Origin: Blastocatellia bacterium
GTDB lineage: Bacteria; Acidobacteriota; Blastocatellia; Pyrinomonadales; Pyrinomonadaceae
Direction of reading: 5' to 3'
Length of the DNA: 52,126 nucleotides
Assembly (NCBI GenBank): GCA_016789145.1
Contig: JAEUQI010000009.1
Span: 1-52,126, forward strand
Shown here: in pieces, positions 43,388 through 52,126 of the stretch
How the letters are laid out: the number at the start of each line of letters is the position of its first letter
Numbering within the stretch: the first letter of the stretch is position 1
Notes under the pieces: generated by a model
What the model was told of the DNA's origin: nothing
The model's database searches: none
The model's input: the letters and a program-made list of their open reading frames with translations, nothing else
Translations under genes and position numbers: made by a program

Positions 43388-44133
43388 GTTATCGCTCCAC
43401 CATCGACGATAACGATCTCGCCGGACATAAAGCTATTGCGGTCTGAAGACATAAAGGCTGCAATCTCGGCAAGTTCCGCCGGAGCACCTTTTCTTCCTTT
43501 TGGAACCCAAAAATCGTGCATCTGAATTAGACGTTCGGGCAAAGTGTGTCCAAGATCGGTATCAAAGATGCCGGCAGCGATCGCGTTGACCGAGATGCCA
43601 AAATTTGCGGCCTCTCGCGACAAACATTTAGTAAAACCTATCATCGCAGCTTTCGACGTCGCATAATGGACAGATGTCGGCAAGCTCCGAATAGCACCGA
43701 CCGAAGTGATATTCACTATGTGTCCACTGCGTTCGCGGATCATTTGCTTGTAGAAAGGCTTGGTAACGGCAAACAGACTGTTCACGTTAGTATCTACGAC
43801 CCAATCCCAAGACTTGTCCGTTGTTGTCGCAAAATTGTCAGCTTTGTTTACTGCGGCGTTGTTAACCAACACGTTTATCGGCCCCCAAGCGTCCTTGATC
43901 TCGCGGGCTATATGCTTCATTCCAACGCGATCGGTCACCGATACTTTGTAGCTCAATGCCCGGCGTCCGTGCGACTCGATCTTCTTTTCGATCTCTTTAG
44001 CGAGGTCATCGCTCGAATGATAGTTGAAAGCGACGTCAGCTCCTTCCCGAGCGAAAACCTCGCAGATCGCAGCTCCGATCCCGCGGGTTCCGCCTGATAC
44101 AAATGCACGTTTTCCTTCGAGTAAAAGGCTCAC
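43384..44133 (-). CDS. FabG-like short-chain dehydrogenase/reductase
   Basis: A 249-residue classical SDR: GGTRGIGAAI nucleotide loop, NNAAVNK, catalytic Ser in ITSVGA, Tyr and Lys in HYATSKAA, and a C-terminal VDGGA. The length and layout match 3-oxoacyl-ACP reductase (FabG), which is missing from the fab operon in this window; whether it serves fatty acid synthesis is not shown. It follows the glycosyltransferase gene by 68 bp on the same strand. Confidence 0.85.
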   Translation of the reverse strand: MSLLLEGKRAFVSGGTRGIGAAICEVFAREGADVAFNYHSSDDLAKEIEKKIESHGRRALSYKVSVTDRVGMKHIAREIKDAWGPINVLVNNAAVNKADNFATTTDKSWDWVVDTNVNSLFAVTKPFYKQMIRERSGHIVNITSVGAIRSLPTSVHYATSKAAMIGFTKCLSREAANFGISVNAIAAGIFDTDLGHTLPERLIQMHDFWVPKGRKGAPAELAEIAAFMSSDRNSFMSGEIVIVDGGAIT

Positions 44134-44201
44134 AAGAGAACTCCTAACAAAGACTTAAGGTTAAATGGCGTTGTAATAAAAGGCAAAAGTAGAGAGGCGA
44201 T

Positions 44202-45389
44202 TTACACTGTGGATGCGGCGGCCGATGCCTCGGCCTGAGTTGGCTTCCATAAGGCATTGATCTCGCGGACGATATACTCTGTTGAGTTAGGAAGCGCAAG
44301 GCCAACGGTCGCCGCCTTCATACTTGTATAGAGAGCCCTATTATTTACTAGATTCGCGATCGTAGGCACAATATCAGAACTGTGTTTCAACAGGATCCCC
44401 GCTCCTTTCTCAGAAATGAGCTGCACCGTTCCGGCCTCCTGCGGCATCGGCGGCGTTGTAGCGTCTGCGATAATTGGCAATCGGCAAGCAAGTGCCTCGA
44501 ACGTGGTCAACCCACCAAGTTTTGAGACCATCACATTCGCTGAGTGCATAAGCTTTTCGATCTCGTCAGAATAACCAATAACTTTAACCGGAAACTTTGC
44601 ACTTTTCGCTAATTCTTCCGCCTCCGCACGTAATTCGTCGTTCTTGCCGGCCAAAAATATTGCCTGAACATCAAGGTCGCCCCGCACCAACTCTCGAAAG
44701 ATCTGAGGAATATTCCCGCCGCCGATCCAACCGGCGTTGACGAAGACCGTAAATTTATCTGGATCTAGACCGAAGGCTCGGCGAGCAGTCTGAGCAACCT
44801 TTTCGTCTACCTCGTGAAACTTAGGATCGACCGGCATTCCCGATATCTTTATTCGTTCGGGCTCGACTCCGTAATCGATTAGTTGGCGTTTCGCGTCTTC
44901 GTTTGCTACCAAGTAGAGCGAAACTTCTTCGCAAGCCCAGCCCTTCCAAAAACCGTAGCACGGATCGGTCACGACCGTTACGAGCGGCACGGTCTGCGTC
45001 ATGTTAAGCTCTTTCAGTATTCGAGCAAAAATATGCTGAGTAAGTGGATGAACACTTACAACTACGTGCGGGCACCATTTTTCGAACGATTCTTTGCAAA
45101 AACCGATGCAGCGTTTCATGAAGAACTCTCTTGTCTCAGGACGGATCTTGTTCACGGCCCAATAGAGATATTTCATCCAATGCTGCTTATTTCGCAGTGT
45201 CCAGTTGTAGAGATTTACTAGCTTCTCGGTAACGTGATGCGATTCTTCGACTGCTTTTATCGTTCGAACAGCTGCTGAATCACCTTTCCAGAATTTCTCG
45301 ACACCCTTAGAGATCGCCGCGGCGGCGCTACGATGCCCGCCGCCGGTATCGGAGGAAATGATCAGGATTTTTGGTGTGTTTGGTTGCAC
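44202..45389 (-). CDS. MGDG-synthase-type glycosyltransferase (GT28-like)
   Basis: 395 residues. The N-terminal region (residues 8-24, ISSDTGGGHRSAAAAI) is the MGDG-synthase acceptor domain signature, followed by VVVSVHPLTQH and VTDPCYG. The C-terminal half is a GT-B UDP-sugar domain (FVNAGWIGGGNIP, VMVSKLGGLTTFEALACRLP). Such enzymes put galactose or glucose on diacylglycerol or related lipids. It starts 8 bp after the radical SAM gene on the same strand, so the two are probably co-transcribed. Alternative: MurG-like, but the N-terminal signature favours a glycolipid. Confidence 0.85.
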   Translation of the reverse strand: MQPNTPKILIISSDTGGGHRSAAAAISKGVEKFWKGDSAAVRTIKAVEESHHVTEKLVNLYNWTLRNKQHWMKYLYWAVNKIRPETREFFMKRCIGFCKESFEKWCPHVVVSVHPLTQHIFARILKELNMTQTVPLVTVVTDPCYGFWKGWACEEVSLYLVANEDAKRQLIDYGVEPERIKISGMPVDPKFHEVDEKVAQTARRAFGLDPDKFTVFVNAGWIGGGNIPQIFRELVRGDLDVQAIFLAGKNDELRAEAEELAKSAKFPVKVIGYSDEIEKLMHSANVMVSKLGGLTTFEALACRLPIIADATTPPMPQEAGTVQLISEKGAGILLKHSSDIVPTIANLVNNRALYTSMKAATVGLALPNSTEYIVREINALWKPTQAEASAAASTV

Positions 45390-45397
45390 TAGACAGG

Positions 45398-46558
45398 CTA
45401 TGCCTTAAGCGCTACTTCGCGACCTTCGAGAAAACCAGCATTCTTAGCTGCCGTACGCATTTCGCGTTCGAGCTTTTTGATCTTGATCAAGTGGCTCGGG
45501 TTGAGCGGCAGCGATGGATAGAAGCAGTTCGATTCGTGCGTGCAATGGCAGCCGGCACCGACCTCTTTACGGCGCTCTTTCATTAGGTCGGTCTTCCACG
45601 CAGCTTGGAAATTCCAATCATAGTCACGCAGATTTAGCACGTCTGCCTTATTCTCACACGAAGACAATGCGCCGTTGTCGTAGATCACAGCACCGGCAGA
45701 ACCTGCGTAGCATTTTAGCTGTGCTTGATCGGTCTCCTTGGTCTTTGCGATCACGTCGTGCATATAGATATCAACGGCAGCCTTAAAGATGCCCGATTTT
45801 CCACCATAGTTATTCTTGAGAGCCGCTGACTTAGTATCTTCCAAGATCATGTGCGACAACTCTTGATAACGGCGATGGTCGAATTCAAGTTCCTTCGGAT
45901 CGGCTGACGGCGGGCGAATGTAGTTGATGTTCACCTTGTCCGGCTTGAGGTCGTTCTTCAAGAAGTCGTACCAATCGAAGATCGTGTCCTCGTTCGAATG
46001 CATCACGCAAGTACACGTTTGGATATCGAGTTGCGGATACTGCTCGCGTTTCATCTGCTGCAATGTGCGAGCCGTATGGATCGCCTTGTCCCAACTTCCC
46101 TCTTTTCGTCGGATCTTCTCGTGGGCGTCCTTCATGCCGTCAATACCGAGAGCGACCGAAACGTTCAGCTTCGGACACTCGTCCATGATGCGAGCAACAT
46201 CAGGGAAAATTCGCGGATGGATCTGGCCGTTCGACATTAGATAAACGCTGTCGAGCTTGTTGTTTTCGTAGAACGCACGAACGATCTCCGGCAGGTCTTT
46301 ACGGGTAAACGGCTCACCGCCGGCGAGCACCAAAACTCCAAGATTGCCACCGAGCGTTTCCGAGATCTTGGCGATCTCGTCCGATTTCATCTGTAGTTTC
46401 TTTCGCGGACGGTCGTCAAGTTCGTCTGTAAAAAAGCAGTGCGTACAACGCATGTCACAGACACTCGTGACCAATATATTAAGAAACACAGGCGAGATCG
46501 GCCGGCCGACCAATATGCTCGCGTAACGTTTGAAGATCTCTTTTGTCGCAAAATCCAC
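45398..46558 (-). CDS. Radical SAM protein with SPASM-like C-terminus
   Basis: 386 residues. The radical SAM cluster motif is CDMRCTHC (Cys34, Cys38, Cys41), followed by the SAM-binding GGEPF. The C-terminal region holds further cysteines (KCYAGSAG, LSSCENKA, GCHCTHESNC), consistent with an auxiliary iron-sulfur SPASM/twitch domain. Members modify peptides, proteins or small molecules. No precursor peptide gene is seen nearby. Co-transcription with a glycolipid-type glycosyltransferase suggests an envelope or lipid substrate, but this is inference. Confidence 0.85.
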   Translation of the reverse strand: MDFATKEIFKRYASILVGRPISPVFLNILVTSVCDMRCTHCFFTDELDDRPRKKLQMKSDEIAKISETLGGNLGVLVLAGGEPFTRKDLPEIVRAFYENNKLDSVYLMSNGQIHPRIFPDVARIMDECPKLNVSVALGIDGMKDAHEKIRRKEGSWDKAIHTARTLQQMKREQYPQLDIQTCTCVMHSNEDTIFDWYDFLKNDLKPDKVNINYIRPPSADPKELEFDHRRYQELSHMILEDTKSAALKNNYGGKSGIFKAAVDIYMHDVIAKTKETDQAQLKCYAGSAGAVIYDNGALSSCENKADVLNLRDYDWNFQAAWKTDLMKERRKEVGAGCHCTHESNCFYPSLPLNPSHLIKIKKLEREMRTAAKNAGFLEGREVALKA

Positions 46559-46674
46559 TTATTTCGTCTCCCGGCCACTCGGCACTTGAACTTTGATGCC
46601 AGTTCTGACCTAACCGATTACTTTAACTTACCTTACAGCCAATTAGCAATGCATTGGCAATACACGTCGGGTGG

Positions 46675-48873
46675 TTATTTCGGTTGGCTTCCCGATCGGA
46701 TCAAGGCGACATCGTATGAAGTGGTGCCCCTCGAGGCAACGATCTGTGTATCGCTCGTCGAAAGTGCGAATGATTGAACCATCTCTGACCCAAAGTTGGA
46801 GATCTTAGTGGGAGTTCCTCCGGCAAGCGATTGGCGAAAAAGCTCGCTGCTGTTATTCAAAACCAACGAATAGAACAATGAACTCGAAGTTCTGTCGAAG
46901 GCGATCTGTCGCACCCCGCCTTTTTCAATGGGAAACTGCTTCAAAACCGTCATTTCCGGCAGACTAATGACGACTATTTCGCGTTGCTTGGATGTCTCAT
47001 TCAGACGAAAATACGCCATCAGGCTCCCATCGGTCGATATGACGTTAGCTTCTCGCGATCCATTGAGCACAACTGATTCCACACCATCCGGTGAGCGGCG
47101 AGCAAGATACCAACCGCCCTTCGCGTCAAATGTTGAATACAATACCGTGCCATCTGCCAGTTGCATTCCGTCGAACACCGGAGTTGCCGATTCGGTCAGT
47201 TTTATTGGCGATGTACCGTCAAATGCCACTCGCCATAGCTGTGTGAGGCCCGAGCGGGCTGAATTGAACACAATACCTCGCCGATCGCCACTCAACGTAG
47301 GCTGCAGCCAAAAGCCGTCAGTCCCGGCAGTTACACGCGTGCCATTTCCTGTCGTCGGGTCGATAAGACGAATAACCTCAGCAGTATTCTCGATCTGCTT
47401 ATAACCGATCCGGCCGTCCGGCAACCAAAAAAGATCACCGACTGCTTGCCCACTAACATCTATTGGTCGAAATTGGAACGGCGGCTTGTCCGTAGGTGTA
47501 AATTGTGCCGTCCATAACCGCGTTCGGTCTGAAGCAACGGTTGCCGAAATGGCCTTTCCACCATCGATCAGATCTACCGGCGAATACGACTCGTTGTCGT
47601 TGGTTATCCGTTCCATCTTCCCAGTTGAAGGAACGTAGCTCCACAACTGGCGTATATCCGCATTTGGCTCACGGATAGCTAGGATCAACGCCGACCTATC
47701 GGGAAGCCATTCGGCGCTTGCAATGAGCGTGTCACGTTCCGGAACGATCACCTTCTCCGAGCCGTCCTCAAGCGACACCTCTGTCACGTAAAATACATTC
47801 TTCTCCGACGAGATCTGCTTTCGCACTGCACAAAGCATACCTTTCTCGTCCGGGGTGAAACGAAAGTTCCAAAGCCTGAAGTTCGCCGGAAATCGTGCCG
47901 CCACACGCTTGAACTCGCCGTTAGAATCTTCGATCAAGACGACACTTTCGCCAGGATCAATAACTCGAAAAACCGCGAGCTTTCCCGTTTTCGAAACAGA
48001 AACGCTGCCGACGTTCCGTTCAATTACCTTTGCCTCGCCGCCAAGCACCGAAATTCGCATCAGAGATCCGTCAGCCTGGTCCGAACGCTCGTCAACGACA
48101 TAGTAGATGTTTCGGCCATCGTGAGAAAATCTCGCAGCGTAAAAGACAGCGTCGGGATAATCGATAATGCGTCTCTTAGTTGTGCCGTCAGTCGATCGCA
48201 ACTCTAAAGACGAGCCAAGCTCACCATTCCGGATCATACACAGCACAAAATTGCCGTCCGGAGATACCGTACCGCTGCAGTTACTGTCGTTAGTGAGTCT
48301 ATCAACACGTGACTTACCGGCTGCATATTCGTACATCGGCACCGAACGCTCGCGAAATGCGAGTACAGCGACTCCGAGCAAAACAATACAGACCGCAAAT
48401 GAACCGATCGCCAAAGCAACGGGCCATCGCCTTTGATTTGAGGTCGATTGCTCGACCTCCACCGTTCGTTGAATTACGATCTCGGTCTCAGAATGATGAA
48501 ATTTCTGGGTATCCGCTCCAGTCTTGTTGATCTTTGCCGGCGGGTCAACGACCTGTACATTTGCAACAAACGAATAACCGCGACGAGGTATAGTCTTTAT
48601 AAATCGCCCTTCGTCCGAGGTTTCGCCCAGGATCTGCCGGAGAGTAGAAATTCCTTTCTTCAGACTGGATTGCTCAACAAACGTACCGCTCCAGACCGTA
48701 TCAAGCAATTCGTCGTGGGTCATCAAACGGCCTTCGTTTGATACAAGTGCCTCTAAAAGGTCAAAAAGCTTAGCTGAAATAGCGAGTTTTTCGTCGCCTT
48801 TGTACAGCGAACGCCGTCTTAGGTCGAGCCGGAACTCGTCGAACCTAATTTCCTTTCCAGAATCCGCGTCCAT
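46675..48873 (-). CDS. Winged-helix regulator with membrane helix and PD40 propeller
   Basis: About 732 residues in three parts. An OmpR/PhoB-type winged helix lies at residues about 8-105 (LSNEGRLMTHDELLDTVW-like, then KTIPRRGYSF). A linker and one membrane helix (about 150-172, ALAIGSFAVCIVLLGVAVLAF) follow, then an extracytoplasmic seven-bladed PD40/TolB-like propeller. This CadC-like layout is expanded in Acidobacteria. It would bind DNA from the membrane and sense an envelope signal. The ATG at 48873 is preferred over a GTG at 48879. TTCAC repeats in the region upstream are candidate sites for its own DNA-binding domain. Confidence 0.9.
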   Translation of the reverse strand: MDADSGKEIRFDEFRLDLRRRSLYKGDEKLAISAKLFDLLEALVSNEGRLMTHDELLDTVWSGTFVEQSSLKKGISTLRQILGETSDEGRFIKTIPRRGYSFVANVQVVDPPAKINKTGADTQKFHHSETEIVIQRTVEVEQSTSNQRRWPVALAIGSFAVCIVLLGVAVLAFRERSVPMYEYAAGKSRVDRLTNDSNCSGTVSPDGNFVLCMIRNGELGSSLELRSTDGTTKRRIIDYPDAVFYAARFSHDGRNIYYVVDERSDQADGSLMRISVLGGEAKVIERNVGSVSVSKTGKLAVFRVIDPGESVVLIEDSNGEFKRVAARFPANFRLWNFRFTPDEKGMLCAVRKQISSEKNVFYVTEVSLEDGSEKVIVPERDTLIASAEWLPDRSALILAIREPNADIRQLWSYVPSTGKMERITNDNESYSPVDLIDGGKAISATVASDRTRLWTAQFTPTDKPPFQFRPIDVSGQAVGDLFWLPDGRIGYKQIENTAEVIRLIDPTTGNGTRVTAGTDGFWLQPTLSGDRRGIVFNSARSGLTQLWRVAFDGTSPIKLTESATPVFDGMQLADGTVLYSTFDAKGGWYLARRSPDGVESVVLNGSREANVISTDGSLMAYFRLNETSKQREIVVISLPEMTVLKQFPIEKGGVRQIAFDRTSSSLFYSLVLNNSSELFRQSLAGGTPTKISNFGSEMVQSFALSTSDTQIVASRGTTSYDVALIRSGSQPK

Positions 48874-48913
48874 AACCACTTGTCTTTCAACAGCTTACGG
48901 CTTATCGCCCAAA

Positions 48914-48984
48914 TTCACCTTTTTTCACCGTTTTTATTCACTCTAAATTACCTCAATTTTCACAATTTTGGAACGACTCTTCAC
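48914..48984. promoter_or_regulatory. Array of five TTCAC motifs in a divergent region
   Basis: TTCAC occurs at 48914, 48924, 48937, 48959 and 48980, spacings 10, 13, 22 and 21 bp, between the regulator gene and the small CxxC gene. Direct pentamer repeats at about one or two helical turns are the usual form of PhoB/OmpR-type sites. The array may serve the adjacent regulator for autoregulation and control of the beta-helix gene. Confidence 0.45.
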
Positions 48985-49040
48985 TAATTTCTCAACTACT
49001 CTGGTCGCAAGTCCAATGAGTGAGGACGAAAACCGATCGA

Positions 49041-49265
49041 ATGAAGTTAACAAAAACTACGACGACGACGCGAATCATAATTCGGCATAAAGAAGCAAGT
49101 GTCGAGGGATCGGCGGATCTCAAAGTTAGTCGGTGCCCATTCTGCAACTCGGAGATGGTCGGCGCCAACATTGCGGAACGCGATCACGATCGCGAGGGAC
49201 CGATGCCTGAGGATAGAAATCTACTGATCGGTTATCAAAATTCAATTGAGGGTGAATCACAATGA
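49041..49265 (+). CDS. Small CxxC protein coupled to the beta-helix gene
   Basis: 74 residues from the ATG at 49041 (MKLTKTTTTTRIIIRHKE). The core is RCPFCNSEMV with a single CxxC pair, a possible zinc knuckle if it dimerises; the rest is charged and acidic toward the C-terminus. No signal peptide. The stop overlaps the next ATG (ATGA), so it is translationally coupled to the large secreted protein. I do not recognise the family; roles as a small regulator or chaperone for its neighbour are guesses. Confidence 0.62.
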   Translation: MKLTKTTTTTRIIIRHKEASVEGSADLKVSRCPFCNSEMVGANIAERDHDREGPMPEDRNLLIGYQNSIEGESQ

Positions 49266-52126
49266 AAAGCATATCAATTCTTGTATTTGGGTTAATTCTG
49301 TTTTTGACAGCGAACTCAGCTCTTTCGAAGGAAACTGCTGGTAAACAAACGCCTTCGGATCTGTCGGACACGCTGCTGTCATATTCGTCCGCGAATGTCG
49401 TGAATCCTTTTGCACCGTTTTCGGTATTTGTTGTAAATACCGCAGGTGATTCGGCCGATGCGATACCCGGCGACGGTATTTGCAACGACGGCTTTGGCGA
49501 TTGCTCTTTAAGGGCCGCGATACAAGAAGCGAATGCGTTTCCCGGAGCGAACAACATCGATTTCAACATTCCCGGCGGCTGCCCTCAATCGATATTCCTT
49601 CCAACGGCACTGCCCCCGATCACGGAACCAGTGGTGATCAACGGCTATTCGCAGCCCGGATCGCTTACAAATACGGCTACGACGGGAAGCAATGCAACAC
49701 TATGCGTCATTCTCGACGGCTTCTCCGCGGGCGGCTTTAATGACGGTCTTCGGATAGACGGAGTAAATTCGACCATTCGCGGGCTCAATATTCGAAACTG
49801 GGGCGACGCCGGCATCGAGATTGGCACCGGAAACGGCTCGATCATCGAAGGCAATTTCATCGGCACGAACGAGATCGGAACAGGAGCAATGCCCAATCGA
49901 ATCGGCGTGACCGTGTTCGCAAGCAACGTCTTAGTCGGCGGTTCGACGCTAGTTTCGCGAAATATCATTTCAGGCAACGTGAGAAACGGCATCGCCTTGA
50001 CGGAGCCGGGATCGGGTAGCTTTGTTCGAAACAACCAGATAGGCCTTGGTGCGAACTCGGCGACGATCGGAAACGGCGAAACCGGCGTTAACATCTTCCG
50101 CTCCGCGAACAATCAAGTCGGCGGTACAACATCCAGCGTTCGAAATGTGATCTCCGGCAACGGCTTCTCCGCGAGCGGCGGCACCGATGGAAGCGGCATC
50201 TCGATCCTTGGCGACATCATAAATAGCTCCCCCGGAAATGTCATTGCAGGAAACTACATCGGAACCGATCCTTTCGGTATGACAGCCGCGGCGAATGCCC
50301 ATAATGGAATTCGCATTTTTGGAGCGATCAATAACACTATCGGCGGAGGTTCAAGCTCAAGAAATCTGATCTCCGGAAACATAAGCGATGGCGTTTTGAT
50401 CACCGGCCCGGGCAATACCGGGAACTCTGTACGAGGAAATACGATCGGTCTAGACAATACGCGTGTCAATGACCTCGGAAACGGAAGCGACGGCGTCGAG
50501 ATCAACGGACCGTCCAATTCGGTTGGCGGCACCGGTTCAGGCGAAGGAAACTGGGTCGCGGGTAATAATGTTTACGGTATCCACGTCAATGGGACTACTG
50601 CCACCTCAAATGTCATCGAAGGTAACACTGTCGGAATGAACCTCAGCGGAACGCCGGTACCGCAGAATGGCGGCATCGTCGTTATCGGAGCAAACAATAA
50701 TCAGATCGGTGGCACGGTCGCCGAAGCCCGGAATGTCGTCGGCGGCAATTTTACATGGGGAATAGTAGTAGCTAGCAGTTCAGGAACGGTAATTCAGCGA
50801 AATTGGGTTGGGATCGGAGCATCTGGGCTTCCGGTAGCGAACCAAGCGGGAATTTACATTCAAGACAGCACCAATACCAGCGTCGGCACGGCCGGAAATG
50901 GTAATGTTGTCAGCGGAAATAGCTTTGGTATTCGGCTTTTCTCAACGGGTGGCCCAACAAGCGGGAATACCATCAAGGGCAATCTAATTGGGACCGATCC
51001 ATTTGGTACCGCGGCGTCACCAAATAGCATCGGCGTACTCGTTTCACAAGCAACCGGAAACACGATCGGCGGAACTACACCTGACGAACGCAACGTGATC
51101 TCCGGGAATAGTGGTACAGGTATATCCTTCGAATCCGGCGCAAGCGGAAACACAGTCCAGGGTAACTACGTTGGGTTGAAGACAGACGGATCGTCGGCCC
51201 TTGCGAATCTGGTCGGTATTTCTATAAATTCATCTACTGCACAAAGCAACCAGATCGGCGGTGCGGCTGCCGGTGCCGGTAACGTCGTATCAGGTAACAC
51301 CCAAAACGGCATCCAAATTTTTAACTTTGCGAACAACAATATTGTCGAAGGCAATATCGTTGGGCTCAATACTGCCGGAACAGCCTCGATCCCAAATGCG
51401 AACGGTATCTCGCTCTTCGATAGAGCAAACTCTAATCGTATCGGCGGCACGGCCGCGGGAGCCGGAAATGTTTCTTCCGGAAATAGCGGGAGCGGCGTCA
51501 TCCTTATTGACGGTGCCCAGAACAATACGGTTGAGGGCAACAAGTTGGGTACCGACCCGACGGGAATGATCGATAGGGGAAATAGCAACTATGGCGTGCT
51601 GCTCATGCAAGGTAGCAACATATCCTCAGTTACAACAAACAATCTTATTGGCGGATTGACGGCTGGTGCACGAAACCTGATCTCAGGAAACAACAGCGGC
51701 GGTGTCAGGCTTCTGGGAGCAACGACAACAAGCAATGTCATCGCCGGCAACTATATTGGCTCCGATGTTACTGGTAGCGGTTACATGGCGAACAATAGTT
51801 TCGGGATCCAGGTCGAAGCTCCTTCGAACACGATCGGCGGTGCCACGGCGGCACATCGAAATGTCATCTCCGGGCATATTCCATTTTCTGACGCTGGCAT
51901 TCGCGTCCAAAACACCGGTACATCAACAAAGATCCAGGGCAACTACATTGGCGTAAATGCGGCCGGAGACGACTACTTGTTTAACGGGACGAACATTGTC
52001 ATCAGCGGCTCCGGATTCGAGATCGATTCGAACGTGATATCGGGGGCCGCAAGCGGAATAAACGTCGGAAACGTAACGAGCGGAGTTATCACAAACAACC
52101 TTATGGGCACCAAAGCTGACGGAACC
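49262..52126 (+). CDS. Large secreted parallel beta-helix protein (partial)
   Basis: Open from the ATG at 49262 to the window edge (955 codons, no stop). It has a signal peptide (about 1-19, ending NSALS), then the CSLRAAIQEAN motif seen in right-handed beta-helix proteins with a choice-of-anchor end. From about residue 165 there are tandem units of about 61 residues, each with GNxIGTD, NxIGG and RNVISGN-like turns (about 11 copies to the edge). Such proteins are exported and often surface-bound adhesins or polysaccharide-active enzymes. The C-terminal anchor is outside the window. It is coupled to the small CxxC gene. Confidence 0.9.
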   Translation, partial: MKSISILVFGLILFLTANSALSKETAGKQTPSDLSDTLLSYSSANVVNPFAPFSVFVVNTAGDSADAIPGDGICNDGFGDCSLRAAIQEANAFPGANNIDFNIPGGCPQSIFLPTALPPITEPVVINGYSQPGSLTNTATTGSNATLCVILDGFSAGGFNDGLRIDGVNSTIRGLNIRNWGDAGIEIGTGNGSIIEGNFIGTNEIGTGAMPNRIGVTVFASNVLVGGSTLVSRNIISGNVRNGIALTEPGSGSFVRNNQIGLGANSATIGNGETGVNIFRSANNQVGGTTSSVRNVISGNGFSASGGTDGSGISILGDIINSSPGNVIAGNYIGTDPFGMTAAANAHNGIRIFGAINNTIGGGSSSRNLISGNISDGVLITGPGNTGNSVRGNTIGLDNTRVNDLGNGSDGVEINGPSNSVGGTGSGEGNWVAGNNVYGIHVNGTTATSNVIEGNTVGMNLSGTPVPQNGGIVVIGANNNQIGGTVAEARNVVGGNFTWGIVVASSSGTVIQRNWVGIGASGLPVANQAGIYIQDSTNTSVGTAGNGNVVSGNSFGIRLFSTGGPTSGNTIKGNLIGTDPFGTAASPNSIGVLVSQATGNTIGGTTPDERNVISGNSGTGISFESGASGNTVQGNYVGLKTDGSSALANLVGISINSSTAQSNQIGGAAAGAGNVVSGNTQNGIQIFNFANNNIVEGNIVGLNTAGTASIPNANGISLFDRANSNRIGGTAAGAGNVSSGNSGSGVILIDGAQNNTVEGNKLGTDPTGMIDRGNSNYGVLLMQGSNISSVTTNNLIGGLTAGARNLISGNNSGGVRLLGATTTSNVIAGNYIGSDVTGSGYMANNSFGIQVEAPSNTIGGATAAHRNVISGHIPFSDAGIRVQNTGTSTKIQGNYIGVNAAGDDYLFNGTNIVISGSGFEIDSNVISGAASGINVGNVTSGVITNNLMGTKADGT

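Noticed and set aside
44202..46558. RiPP biosynthesis cluster
   Set aside because: A radical SAM/SPASM-like protein is present, but no precursor peptide, transporter or peptidase of a RiPP type is adjacent.

Overview
The window looks like a chromosomal segment of a Gram-negative bacterium, most likely an Acidobacteriota member of the Blastocatellia/Pyrinomonadales type. This is an inference from gene content: a winged-helix/transmembrane/PD40 beta-propeller regulator, secreted DinB-like and prolyl-oligopeptidase proteins, LPS heptose genes, and type IV pilins under a PilSR pair. GC content is moderate. I see no rRNA, tRNA, CRISPR array, integrase or transposase, so this is mostly core and lineage-specific chromosome rather than a mobile island.

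Layout. 1-437 has no gene but holds several inverted repeats, ending in a strong hairpin. 459-6961 (minus) is a tightly packed run: pyrD, a YceD/DUF177 gene, rpmF, fabH, fabD, acpP, fabF, a hicB-hicA toxin-antitoxin pair with hicA frameshifted, and etfB. plsX and fabG are not in it, and etfA does not follow. 7057-11059 (plus) is a pyrimidine cluster divergent from pyrD: pyrR, two small unknown genes, a terminator, pyrB, a secreted DinB-like gene and pyrC. 11099-12894 holds a secreted unknown protein, a 128-bp palindromic element and a secreted zinc metalloprotease. 12967-18035 holds a pseudouridine synthase (minus), a sigma54-activator-like protein that lacks the GAFTGA loop, and glnE.

18032-27425 (minus) is a cell-envelope block: PilS, PilR, two paralogous type IV prepilins, an O-antigen-ligase-like protein with a TPR tail, and an ABC exporter with a TPR protein between its permease and ATPase. 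A near-consensus sigma54 promoter and an upstream CTGACA/TGTCAG palindrome precede the first pilin gene, so PilSR control can be read from the DNA. 27450-31254 holds a mannose-type cupin, gmhB, a heptosyltransferase, an SDR epimerase-like protein without the usual catalytic Tyr, and a TrkA-type potassium channel. 31357-34167 is a class A penicillin-binding protein.

34168-36324 is the most unusual stretch: a 16-bp perfect palindrome, four tandem 22-nt repeats with an inverted copy, then a duplicated two-gene module (a small helical ORF followed by a secreted unknown protein). 36527-44133 holds a secreted prolyl oligopeptidase, an ABC exporter, a GlsB-type membrane protein, a threonine-dehydratase-like enzyme, a CAP-domain protein and a FabG-like SDR. 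44202-46558 pairs a radical SAM/SPASM-like protein with an MGDG-synthase-type glycosyltransferase. The window ends with the winged-helix/PD40 regulator, a TTCAC-rich divergent region, a small CxxC protein and a large secreted parallel beta-helix protein that runs off the right edge.
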